A stretch of 64,000 nucleotides of DNA from Pisaster brevispinus (Eukaryota > Echinodermata > Asteroidea > Forcipulatida > Asteriidae). Numbering within the stretch: the stretch's first letter is position 1; each line of letters starts with the position of its first letter. The notes under the pieces are model-generated. The model saw only the letters and a list, made by a program, of their open reading frames with translations. It was not told the origin of the DNA and made no database searches. Position numbers and translations under genes: made by a program. Location: assembly GCA_023634235.1 (NCBI GenBank), contig JAMKCF010000013.1, forward strand, positions 16,493,705 to 16,557,704. Reading direction: 5' to 3'. Of the stretch, positions 33,935 through 44,239 are shown in pieces.

Positions 33935-35090
33935 GAATTGGCTCTGTTGCTCACAGTCACAGGATACGTGTTCAAGTCACAACCCCTAGCCACTTGAGCA
34001 GTGATTGTTTAAATCCACTCTAAGATTTTTTTAGCAAGAAGAACAAGGTTAAGGTTAGTGAAAGGGAGGCCACTGACAGTCCAGAAGCCAATAACCACTG
34101 AAAGGCCATCAATGAATGCATGCATGTATTCGATCACCAGTGTATAAACTTCATGGTGTGTCCTGAAATAACATTTATGTGGTTTGCCATGCCACCGACC
34201 CCACTTACCAAGCCTTTATATTACCTACTACTCCTAGTGGATTGTTCTGTCTGTGCAGCTGAGTGGGATCTCTTTTATAACAATTTTTTTTTTATGAGGA
34301 TTAGTTCGAGGATCAGTTTAGGACACAATTTTGTTTTCTATTCTTTAGTGTTTAGAATTGTTTACATCTAATGTCCGTTATGCCTGTATTTAGAGCATTC
34401 AGGTATGCTCAATTTGGCTTATTAATTATATTAATACAAATTAGACATTTGTATTGTGTGATTTCCAAAAACATGACCAACTGTGCATTATGTCATTAAA
34501 CAAGTAGGCCTATTGAAAACAGTAGATTCAAAGACACATGCAACTAGAAAATTCAAATCACATAGTAGGCGTATTAACATAAAAGCAAGATTTAAAAGAA
34601 AAGTCTTTACGCTTAAAAATATCAATGTATTGAGAGTGTTGAGTGTCAGATGGCAGTGCATTACTTAGTTTGGGGGCAGCCGATGTAACAAGGTTTTAGC
34701 CAGGATTTGGTAAAAGGGTGTCAAAATTAGCTGGAAATTTCAAAACTGGGTGTCTAAAATGTTCACTTACAATACATGTAAATGACGGATAAAATGGGTG
34801 TCCAAATTTAAAATAAGGTGTCGAAAAAACGCTCAGACAGCCCTCTGGTTAACACTATGAAAGGATAGATCTGCCATTCAATGTTTGTAACTTGTTGGCC
34901 ATGGGGAAGTTGAACACCTTCATTTAGAACATAAACACTTAACCAGAGGATTTCTTAACACTGATGAGACACTCACTTGCGTACTTTGTAGAACTTTGAA
35001 TAAAGTACTCAAACATTGAGCGCTACATGTTTATTGGCCTGCTGTTTTTATGCCGTCAGTTTATTTGTGACCATTGGGTCGGAATACATT
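33935..35090. other. Mostly unique sequence
   Basis: At 34725-34835 the phrase GGGTGTC or GGTGTC followed by an A-rich word is repeated four times, next to a TAGCCAGGATTT motif often seen at hAT ends. Otherwise nothing recognised. Confidence 0.4.
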
Positions 35091-35093
35091 AAT

Positions 35094-35245
35094 GACAGGG
35101 CTTGAATTTGGGGGGAAAGCCCACAAGACCAAAGGGCTTGTGGCTCAAAATGTTTACTGAACCAGAACTCTTTGTGCAAGACCAGAATAAAAAAAAAGAT
35201 AAACTTCCTGACCCAGTTTAACATGCTTTTAAATTTTACTGTTTT
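35094..35245. repeat. Dispersed repeat family H, copy 1
   Basis: Shares with 36408-36548 the order GGGCTTGAATTTGGGG/GGGCTCAAATTTTTGGGG, AAAATGTTTACTG, ACCAGAA, CACAGTTTAACATGC or CCCAGTTTAACATGC. A segment near 35460-35520 (GGCCTCAAGCCTGTGC) may be the inverted far end of a longer element. Confidence 0.65.
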
Positions 35246-35519
35246 TGTTTGAACAAGCGCGAAAACATGTAAGAGAAAAGTTGATTTCATCAAGTACGGT
35301 ATATTAAGTTTACTTCATTATGTCATTACTCAGTAGAAGTGAAAGGTATTTTATCAGACTCAAAGTCAACATTTGAACACATAATTTTTTTTCTCAAAAT
35401 GTTACACAGTGAGTTATTATGCTTCATTGATATTCAATTAAAAAACCCAAGATCACCGGACTTGACCAGCTCAAAGTTTTAGTGGCTCAACACCAAAACT
35501 ACTGGCCTCAAGCCTGTGC

Positions 35520-36405
35520 TCCTGTGTAAGTTTCGGCAGCCCTAAATGAGAGAAGTTTCTTGATAGATTAATCACAACTTCTCAATGTTTTCTTTTTTCA
35601 ATAATCTATCAGTAAGTAATGAGTACTTTTGCCACCAGAGATTCCATCACCCTTAAAAAATATCTGTCAAAAAATAAATGTATTCTTCAAATGAACAATT
35701 TACATTCCTTTTCAACAATAAAGAGTGTTTAATAATTGATAGTATCGCCGCATCACACAGCTTAGCTTTAATACCAGACAGGAGGGCAGCTGAATATATG
35801 GCGAACCTAATATAAAACTCATTAGGCCAAACAAAGTTAATCTTCAAATCCCAGCTTCATGTCCTCACTCTTCATTGTTCTGCCAGAATAATTTTCATTC
35901 AAACAACAGAAATCTTAAGAGAGAAAAAACCTTTAATGGTCGTAGCCACCATTTTTACCAATTATTGTCCCACAAATCCAATTTTGCATCGGAGAGCAGT
36001 GCACCCAATGAGGCAAGTCTATTTTGGGTATTGTCCTGTTACTTACCAGGCTGGAATCATTCATGGTTCTGTGGGCATTTTGATTAGGTGTGGAAGCACC
36101 AGTTTGTCTTGATTGGGTATCTATCACTGTTATAAGAAGGAAGGTTATTTGGGGAATGGAAATTGGACTGTAAAATGGTTGCAAGAACAACCTACAAGTC
36201 GACTGTGATCGGTAGTTTAATTCAATTGAGCTGGTTTAGTTGTGGCTAATCCTGCATTATTCCTCTCAGTGAATCTGAACAAAAGAAAAGTGTTTTCTCT
36301 GTTTGCTGCCCACTACTTGTGGATAGTGACTTCTTTATTGTTTAAATATGGATCCCAGATTTGAAATATTCTGCCTCTTTGGAAACATATCCATTTTAAA
36401 ACATG
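35520..36405. other. Unique sequence
   Basis: No repeat or gene recognised. Confidence 0.4.
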
Positions 36406-36407
36406 GT

Positions 36408-36548
36408 TCAGGGCGGGCTCAAATTTTTGGGGAAAATCCACTAAACCAGAGGACTTGTTGCTTAAAATGTTTACTGCACCAGAATTAATTTTACAAAACC
36501 AGAATCAACATGATAAAATACTTTTCCGACACAGTTTAACATGCAATT
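36408..36548. repeat. Dispersed repeat family H, copy 2
   Basis: Second copy of the repeat at 35094-35245, about 1.3 kb away in the same orientation. It ends at GTTTAACATGCAATTAA, immediately against the B chimera, which probably inserted into it. Confidence 0.65.
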
Positions 36549-36550
36549 AA

Positions 36551-37030
36551 AGGGAGGGTATACATGTACCTTTGGAAGTTAATCCAACAAATTTATTAAC
36601 ATAAAAACTTACTTGGGCTGTTGATAGTATAAAACATTGTCAGAAACGATCCTCCCCCCCCCCCTTTGAAGTAATGTATTTTCAGAAGAAGAGGTCATTT
36701 TTCACCCATAAATTTGAATCTGACAAAGGCTTCAGTTATGAAAGCCTTTCTCAGGCATCTGAAAGCACACAATTCTATGCAACAAGGGTGGTTTTTCTTT
36801 CATTAATTTCTAGCAACTTCGATGACCATTTGATCTCAAATTTTGATTTGTGATTTTATGCAGATTCAAATTTTGGGGTGAGAATTACCTCTTTCTCTAA
36901 ACATACATTACTTCTAAAGGGGCCGTTTCTAACAATGTTTTATAATATCAACAGCTCTCCAATGCTCTTTACCAAGTAAATTTTCATGGTCATTAATTTT
37001 TGGAGTATTTACCAAAAGTAAAAACTCCCT
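36551..37030. mobile_element. Family B head-to-head foldback chimera, copy 3
   Basis: The outer ends are GGGAGGGTATACATGTACCT and CAAAAGTAAAAACTCCCT. Unlike the other B copies, the left half is the reverse complement of the right half along almost its whole length. For example, CATTGTCAGAAACGATCC at 36633 pairs with GGGGCCGTTTCTAACAATG at 36919. The segment CTGAGAAAGGC..CACCCTTGTTGC appears inverted near 36745-36790. A C11 tract sits in the left arm. Confidence 0.8.
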
Positions 37031-37039
37031 AAAATGAAG

Positions 37040-37645
37040 ATTTCTGTAATCAGCAGTGTCATGAAATCTGCGATAAAACTCTGTCCCAACTATAATATCT
37101 AAACAGGTCTACTGTCCCCTCTAGCCCTAACTAGCATTGTCATTCATATGCAAATCAGAAATATTCAAAGTTTAAGTAGGCTAAATATAGAGTTAATTGC
37201 TTTCATCCCAGTTAGGTAATTAAAGTTTCATTTACTCGGTCATTCAATGGTGTTTAAATCTATAGAAAGAAATAATAATAGAAAGGTTTGCTTGGGGCAT
37301 GTTCCTACGCAATAATTTGTCTTGTGTATCAGTTCCCATTAGAGGTATGCTGTTTATAGCAATTTTTTTTTTTTTACACATCTAAGATGTGTGATACTAG
37401 ATATGGTATTCATTTCCCCTCAAGTATCTCTACATCCATCTCCTGAAGTAAACAAGTTCTACTTTAGTGATCGATCAATTCTTTTTCCATAAAATAAGTG
37501 TAGATAACAAATTTTCGCTTTCTAAGAAGTAGTGATTCATGTTAATGGTCTGTAGTGATTCATGGTGAGTTTTCAGGTAAACATTTTAAAAATTGCTTTA
37601 ATGTGGGACTGTTATCATTCTATAAACTATCACAATAGCAATGTT
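37040..37645. other. Unique sequence
   Basis: A+T-rich; nothing recognised. Confidence 0.4.
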
Positions 37646-37649
37646 ATTG

Positions 37650-37730
37650 TCAATCAAAACATTTTCCTAATTAGTATCAATTGAAACATTTTCCTAATTC
37701 GTGTCAATTAAAACATTTTCCCAAATCCTT
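37650..37730. repeat. Tandem repeat, 27-bp unit x3
   Basis: Three units of the form TCAATYRAAACATTTTCCTA with a variable end. Confidence 0.9.
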
Positions 37731-37765
37731 TAAGATTTTTTGTTGCAACAAGATTTATTTATAAA

Positions 37766-38060
37766 GCATGTAACCTTTGTTTACAAAAAGAGTGACCATG
37801 TACATTCCAGGGCATTTCTGGCAGGCAAGATACTAGTCATATGGGACGTTTGACATTTTGCGTAATAATTTCCAAGTATACATTAAAGAGTTATAAAAAA
37901 AAATAAAGGCTGAAAAAGTTCTGAGATGTGCCCCTTTTTTCATAGGGCCTATCAAAAGTTGATAAAAACCAGACAGTGCAATCTCTATAAAATTTAAGAT
38001 TGAGTGTTTTCCTCCATTGGGTTTTGTACTAATTGTGCCGGCAGGAATAGTCCCCAGGCT
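37766..38060. mobile_element. TIR element family G, copy 2
   Basis: Starts CATGTAACCTTTGTTTACAA as in copy 1 and follows it to GTGCCGGCAGGAATAGTCCC. The right terminal repeat is not preserved. Confidence 0.75.
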
Positions 38061-38069
38061 TTATAAAGT

Positions 38070-39200
38070 AAGATTTTTCAATAAAAATCAACAATAAATC
38101 TGTACTGCATAATTTTTAACAAAATGATCATACCATAAATGCAAAATTCACATTTTTTTCCTCTTATCAAGACCAGATTATGTCATTAGCAATACTTCAA
38201 CAAGGAAAATAATTAGCCACAAGTGATTCAAAAGTAAAATAGCAAACTACTTTATTTATAGTAAACTAGCACCACATCAAATTTTGCTGTAATCCTTTTT
38301 TCTCTTTTTGTGTGCGTTGGTCATATTGAGTTTGACAGTGGTCACTTTCAATTTGGAAGACCAAATTATTATTATTTTTTTTTTCAATTGAAGTGGGTTT
38401 ATTTTTATCAAGTGCATTGGAAGAGTATAAGAATATTTGTGAGCTGCCAAAGTACAATAAACTACAATCAGTGCCCTTTCCAACCATCGTTAGCTGGTAC
38501 GCAGTAAACAAGAATCCTGGCAAGAGCCAAACTCACAGTCAATCAAAAAACCCATACTCTTGAGTTTTAATTAAATTGTATCTTGTGACTGTCTGTTTAA
38601 GAGCCTCCGTCCAAACAAAGACAACCTAATCAGGCAGCTCATCAATAAATTGCTATCAATGAAATAAAAACTAACCAAAAATGGCCGTGCACTCGTCGGA
38701 CATTCCAGTAGAGTTTCTTATCAGATTATAGGGGCAGTTGGTTGTTTGCAATTAGTCGGTTTTGTGCGCAGTGTGGAGATTAACATGGTGATGTGTTTGT
38801 TCGCTTTCGTTTTGTTCCTTTTTTATTTGTGGAAAGGGTGTGTTGACATAACTGCCGTAGAATCAATGTGTATACATTGACACTGGAACCTGCTTTCCAA
38901 ACTGATTGTGTTTGTGTTGGAAAAATCTCAGATTTTCATCTTGATTAGGACAATTTTTAATACCAAAAATATTCATATTTTTCCGAACTATAATCCCAAA
39001 TGTAGCCCCAAATGACAAAATTCTCTATTAGCATCAGATTTCAGAGAGCAACATTTTTTGAAGGATTGTTCCCTTTCCTATAGAGACTGAATGGTATCAA
39101 TACAGATGGGTACTGCTTGGTACGTAAAAACAAATTGATACATATTTAATTGTTAAGTGAGCCCATTATGGATAAATATATCACCCACATACTTTTTTCT
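38070..39200. other. Unique sequence
   Basis: A+T-rich; no repeat copy or exon recognised. Confidence 0.4.
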
Positions 39201-39205
39201 CTGAG

Positions 39206-39570
39206 GTTATTATTTTATTTGGCATTTCAATCAAAACATACCGAGAAAATACATAAAAAAGTAAACGGATAAAAAAATCAAGGATAGCCTAAAAAGCTGT
39301 TTAAACACGGCTTATATCCATCGGGGTCCTTACAAAACATAAAGACAAACAAATACAAGACAAAACTAAGAACAAATTGCACAGGAAATAGCGAAGAATG
39401 GTGATAAAAATGTTTTGTTAACAATTTGATTGAGAGGAGAGATGTTGTTTCATTGCTCTTTTAAATTGACATTATGATTTTTTGAACTTTTCATACTATT
39501 AGGAAGTAAATGCCAGTCATGCATTTTGGTATAAAAAATGTATTGCACTCTGTCAATTATATTCTTGAAA
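39206..39570 (-). pseudogene. Non-LTR retrotransposon 3' end relic (LINE)
   Basis: The minus-strand translation gives FKNIIDRVQYIFYTKMHDWH followed by LLPNSMKSSKNHN. After a frameshift comes FKRAMKQHLLS-like sequence. The W.LLP...KSS followed by FKR..K.HL pattern is characteristic of the extreme C-terminus of LINE reverse transcriptase proteins. A UTR follows (GACCCCGATGGATATAAGCC), with a tail AATAAAATAATAA on the minus strand. Heavily degraded, 5'-truncated and not functional. Confidence 0.6.
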
Positions 39571-39574
39571 CAAT

Positions 39575-40545
39575 AAAATTGGTGGAACTACCCCTAATAA
39601 AATAATTAAATGCAATCTGAAACTTTCCAAATTTGTGTCAGTTTTAAGTAAAAAATTTATACAAAAACAGTTTGTATGCAAGAGTAAGTTGGGAAAAGCT
39701 TATTTAAATGCAAAATCAAGTATTCAGATACTCTGTCTGGATGAACACAACATTAAGAAATGTAATAGTCAAGACTAGTTGCCATGTGGCTGTTTTATTC
39801 AAAGAAGACAAGCTCACCTAGTTGTAACGGTGTGATAACGCTTATTACCTGTGGCTTCAATTGTTCTTCGGAATTGTGTTAATGATTTTTTGTTATTCGT
39901 GGCTAGATGTCAATGGAACTTGAAATAACCTTTAAAATCAGTGTCCTCTAGTGGTGGATTTAAACCACTACCGGTTTTTATTTCATTTGCCTAAAGTTGA
40001 CCTTATATTTACCGTCCTACCACCCTCAGGCCCTTCTCTCTCCCCCCCCCCCCCCATGAAGACACAAAATGCCTCAGGGTTGGTCCATGACAGACAAGCA
40101 TTGATTTCCCAGACAATCCGGCCATTTTGGCCTTCGGTGCTATTCCCATTCTGTACTTTGTTCGCTGTGTATTGATCGAAAGTCCCCTTAACAAAATTAT
40201 GAAGTGACCTGACCAATCACATCGTTTCCATGGGACAGGTGAGGGGAAGCATTTGCTTAGGTATTGTGTGGACACCTCTATTGGTAAACGACAAGGCAAA
40301 AGGTAAGGGACATGACGACTGGGGGTATTCAAAGCTTATTGTATGTCTGGCTTGTGGAAAAATGTTGTCAAATAAAAGCAGCGCTAGAGTTGACTTGTTG
40401 CCATTTACCCCAACACAATAATGCCGGTTGTGTTCCAAATATATTTTCTTTGTGCTGAGTAGACAGTGATTGTAACAACTTTTGTGGACAAGAAGTCATT
40501 TTGCACCTCGATCAAAGATATTGACAAAATAGGGAGACTGCAAAC
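39575..40545. other. Unique sequence
   Basis: Contains a C14 tract at 40042-40055. Overlapping open frames around 39951-40438 on both strands have no family features. Confidence 0.4.
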
Positions 40546-40549
40546 ATCA

Positions 40550-40660
40550 GGCTACATGGCTCAGTTGGAGAGCGAAGGCCTGTTAATCCAGAGGTCGCAG
40601 GTTCAAATTCAGCTCCAGTCATTTTTTCTTTGTTCAATCCAAAATTTGTGTATATTTTCA
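40550..40660 (+). mobile_element. tRNA-Asn-like SINE or tRNA pseudogene, family S4 copy 1
   Basis: The head 40550-40620 has a good A box (TGGCTCAGTTGG), a D-stem GCTC/GAGC, a CTGTTAA loop implying a GUU anticodon, and a B box GGTTCAAATTC. The anticodon stem, T stem and part of the acceptor stem mispair, so it is not a functional tRNA. A tail CATTTTTTCTTTGTTCAATC with a pol III T-run terminator follows. Related copies lie at 44155-44235 and 61955-62043. Confidence 0.7.
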
Positions 40661-40664
40661 TAAC

Positions 40665-43200
40665 ATTGTCTGCTGATGACATTTTAAAATAAAATTGACA
40701 CTCATTTTATCTTTGGGTCCAATACTTTGATTATCCTACCCTATTATAAGTGATAAAAAGGTCTTACTTATTTCCCCAAGGTTCTCTGTTGTCATAGCCT
40801 TGGTTAAAACTATAGCCTGCACTGTGATGGAGTTGTAACGATTAAGATTGAAAAGATAAAAGTTAAAATTCCTAACCGTTGTATTGTGTAGTCATTTGAC
40901 CATGTTCAAGTAGTGTTGCTTTAATCACCCGTTCCAATAAACGGTTCTTGATAATAAAAGGTTGGCGTCTAAAACATGGGCTATGTAAATAAAACATTTC
41001 ATCATTAAGCCAAAAGAAACCTTCACAATCGCTGTCAGACATAATGATCCGTAAAACATAAAAACAAAAGAACATCACTTTCACTGGCTAGCTTTCATTT
41101 CATGCCAATTGCCTGTACTTCCAAACACTACAAATTATGTTCTTTCTCTCAACGGCTGTCATGCCTTAATTCATTCCTTAAGAAGACCTCTCAAGAAACA
41201 GGGACACAGGACCAACAGCGCGGCCAATTACTCTCTTCACATTCTCCGAGCTACAAATCTTTCCACATCAATTAAAACTTGTCTTCCTGAACTGCAAGCC
41301 GTAGGAATCTCTTTCTGTAGTCTATTGCCTGTAAATATTAAACCTCAATGGTAAATATGCCAGAGAGCTTTTGGAGAGGTAGAGATACATACACCACCTC
41401 AACCAGTGTTCTCAATTTTTTTTCCCCTCCTCCCGTGCTCTTTATTGGCTAACTGGCGGACAAAGATGTTGCATATCGCTAGGCATGAACCAGCCTGACA
41501 TTTACTCGGCGAGCTTGGGTTACAGGGCCTTTACTCTGTTGGCTCTATTGTCAGTGGGGCATTTAATTACTCTTGATTACTGATCGGGTTGCGGCTTTCA
41601 ACGGGCCGATGCCCAGCCAAGAGTTTCTCCTGTGGTGTGCCACGCACCAGAATGAGGCTGGCTCATCGCACAAGGGCCAAGGAAGTTTGGGATCCGTAAT
41701 GAGAACTGCACACCGGTGTTTTGTTTCATCGGTCAAGTTGGGCAAAGGACGAGTCAACGTAATTAATGAAATTGGTTTCATTTTAGTGCGGAGTGTATTT
41801 GTTTTGGAGATGTCCGCAGAAATGAAATTTGAGATGAGGCAGAGATTTGCTGCTGGAATACAGAGCTATCGTCTTAGTTTTGTTGTAATTAACGTAGATG
41901 AGACATGAAAGGGGGCACCAAAATCTGCCCAACCCTTCTTAAGGTGCTCCAAGCTATGACCCTGATGACCTATTTTTACGAGAGGTTACCAACATTTCGA
42001 GGGATTACCTTTCCTTATGATTCACAATCGAAGTTGACAGAGATTTCAGGAGGTAAAACAATTTCTGTGTCTGTTATCCATTTTTTAGCTTTTATTGCTA
42101 GTTGTTCTTTTTTTTCCCACTACCAGCATTGGGTTGTTCGATCCATTTTCAAAATGGTCCTCCTCTTAATGCGAGGATTCCACATCCCTCCCCTCTGTAG
42201 GAAGTTAATAATTTTCCTTTTCGAATCCCCCTGCCACCACTACCAAAATTTACACCCCCCCCCCCCCATCCCCTCCATCACTCACTCTGGCTCCAAAGTC
42301 TGTTTAAATCCTCATAATCCGACTGTGTGTTGAATCTGCATCCCATGTTATTGCTCATTGTCTTACAAGGTATTGTTTAACATAATCTGCACTTGTAATA
42401 TCATAAATCTTTGTTAATTACCCCCGTATTAAGCTAGAATACCTGTGATAGCTCAGAAACAATCCATTGTAACATGAGAATGTCTTGCGACAATGACTCG
42501 CCAAACCTGTGAAAGGGTCCTCCCCATGCACAAGCTAGAGTATTGGGCCGATACGCACTAAATTGCGTATCACTAAGCGCGAATTGCGGCTGATACTCAA
42601 AACAAACAAAAAATAATAATTTAGAATTTTTTTAAATTGTTTTACTTCAGATCAAATTCACAAAAATCATCAAGATAAAACCATCAAGATAAAACCATTT
42701 TGAATGCTCCAGATTGCACAGTCGGGTTTTAAAACCAGGATAAACGCAAAGGTTTGGAGGACCTCGTTTCAATTCATCATGCTTTGGTTAAACTTCCTTT
42801 GTTTGGGTCTAGAATGCCCCACAGTTGTGAAAAATCCTTGGGAGAACTCTGTGTGAAAACACCTTAATGTAGGCCTTAGCATGGAATTTTCTTGATAGTT
42901 TATGAACTAAGACTGGGCTCTGAGGGACCTTGTGTAATATTTTAAACTTAAATCTCAAAGAACGTAGTCTCTAATTAGCCTACAGAGTTTTAAATTTCTA
43001 TTATGTAATTTACAGATGTAACAGTAATTAATGTAAATCTGTTGCATACCTCTCTAGACATTTAACAATAAGTGTCTGATTTCACAGTCTGGCCTGAGTC
43101 TGAATTATTCTCTCTCATCAATTTTAATTGGACGTAATACTAATTCTACAGACGGGACATTATTTTGTCTTCTTGGGCAGTCAGATTTTACGCCGCATAT
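40665..43200. other. Unique sequence, GC-richer at 41100-41900
   Basis: The region 41100-41900 is less A+T-rich, repeat-free and contains homeodomain-type TAATTA/GATTAC motifs near 41565-41585. It is a plausible conserved cis-regulatory block. C13 tract at 42255-42267; short inverted repeat ATACGCA..TGCGTAT at 42551-42570. No gene recognised. Confidence 0.4.
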
Positions 43201-43242
43201 GCTAAGAGGGTTCCTTCATCAACCAGCACAGTACAAACCAGC

Positions 43243-43524
43243 TCAGGACGTCACTTCTCTCATCAGCCGGAGTTTCTTGAGACACTCTCCCAAGGCTGAT
43301 GTGACACAAAGCTCACGTGGTGCCCGGCTAGCAATCAACCCGTCTCCATTGTTGAGAGGTGTGACGAGTCTAAATCCAATTCTACCAGCTTCTCCCTGTG
43401 CCTGGGCGATTGTCAGGTGTTGAGTGCAGGCTTTTATTGGAGCATGATTGGCCATCGGGACAGACAATGCCAGACTTCGTGTTGCTTCCTTCTGAATTAG
43501 TAGAAGGAGCAGACAATTAGTGAC
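43243..43524 (-). CDS. Possible terminal exon or conserved non-coding block
   Basis: On the minus strand the acceptor-like GACTTTTTTTTTCTCTCAG opens a 94-codon stop-terminated frame. It begins VTNCLLLLLIQKEATRSLAL and continues ...LTIAQAQGEAGRIGFRLV. A run this long without a stop is uncommon by chance in this base composition. No domain or homologue was recognised and no partner exon found. The GC-richer block could equally be conserved non-coding DNA. Confidence 0.2.
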   Translation of the reverse strand, partial: VTNCLLLLLIQKEATRSLALSVPMANHAPIKACTQHLTIAQAQGEAGRIGFRLVTPLNNGDGLIASRAPRELCVTSALGECLKKLRLMREVTS

Positions 43525-43529
43525 CTGAG

Positions 43530-44150
43530 AGAAAAAAAAAGTCTTGTCCTGGCTTGTTCTCTCTTTTTCCTTCCTTAATCTTTCTGGATTGGCATAACAG
43601 GGGAATTGTTGAAGCATGTAAAGAATTGTGATCAGTTGTTGTATTAAGTGTCCAAAGTTTTTGGCATGCGGTCTGGGAATAATTCTGAAGCTTGAAATAT
43701 TTTCATGCTCCTACTTTCTGAGTGTCAGCAATTTTGATGTTCTAGGGCTGGCTTTTGCTTTTGTACCCATTTCAGGTGACACTTGTTAATGTTTTTGTGG
43801 CTATCTACTATATCAGACAAAAATGTGTACTAAGTTTTATTAATACAAACTTATATTGTATCTATATATTTTAAAGAAAATACTATGTGGTAGTTTGTTG
43901 AACCCAAGAGCACAAATAGATTATTTTTATGATTTTTAGCTTGAACTTGTTTATTTTAGGATTGGTTCATTAACTTTAACTTCAAGAATATTAATTTTCA
44001 TACACAAATCACCTAAACCGGTGTAAGTGGACAGGTGTGCATACAATAGTGCACATTTTCCCAGAAATTCTTAATTTCCCACAAAGTATTCCCAAACTGG
44101 TTTTGCTTTGTTCATCTCACTATAATTTCATGATAAGTTTTTTTCCATCT
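43530..44150. other. Unique sequence
   Basis: Nothing recognised. Confidence 0.4.
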
Positions 44151-44154
44151 CAAT

Positions 44155-44235
44155 TTTGGGACGAATAAAGAAAAATGTACTAGAACAAGATTTGAACCCG
44201 TGACCACCCCCTTCCCATTCTTGATAATCATCCGC
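44155..44235 (-). mobile_element. tRNA-derived SINE family S4, copy 2 (fragment)
   Basis: The minus strand reads GTCACGGGTTCAAATCTTGT then TCTAGTACATTTTTCTTTAT. This is B box plus T-rich tail as in S4 copy 1. The A-box half is not recognisable. Confidence 0.55.
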
Positions 44236-44239
44236 AGAT

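Noticed and set aside
40550..40620. Functional tRNA-Asn gene
   Set aside because: The pol III boxes and GTT anticodon are present, but the anticodon, T and acceptor stems mispair. Better explained as a tRNA-derived SINE or pseudogene.
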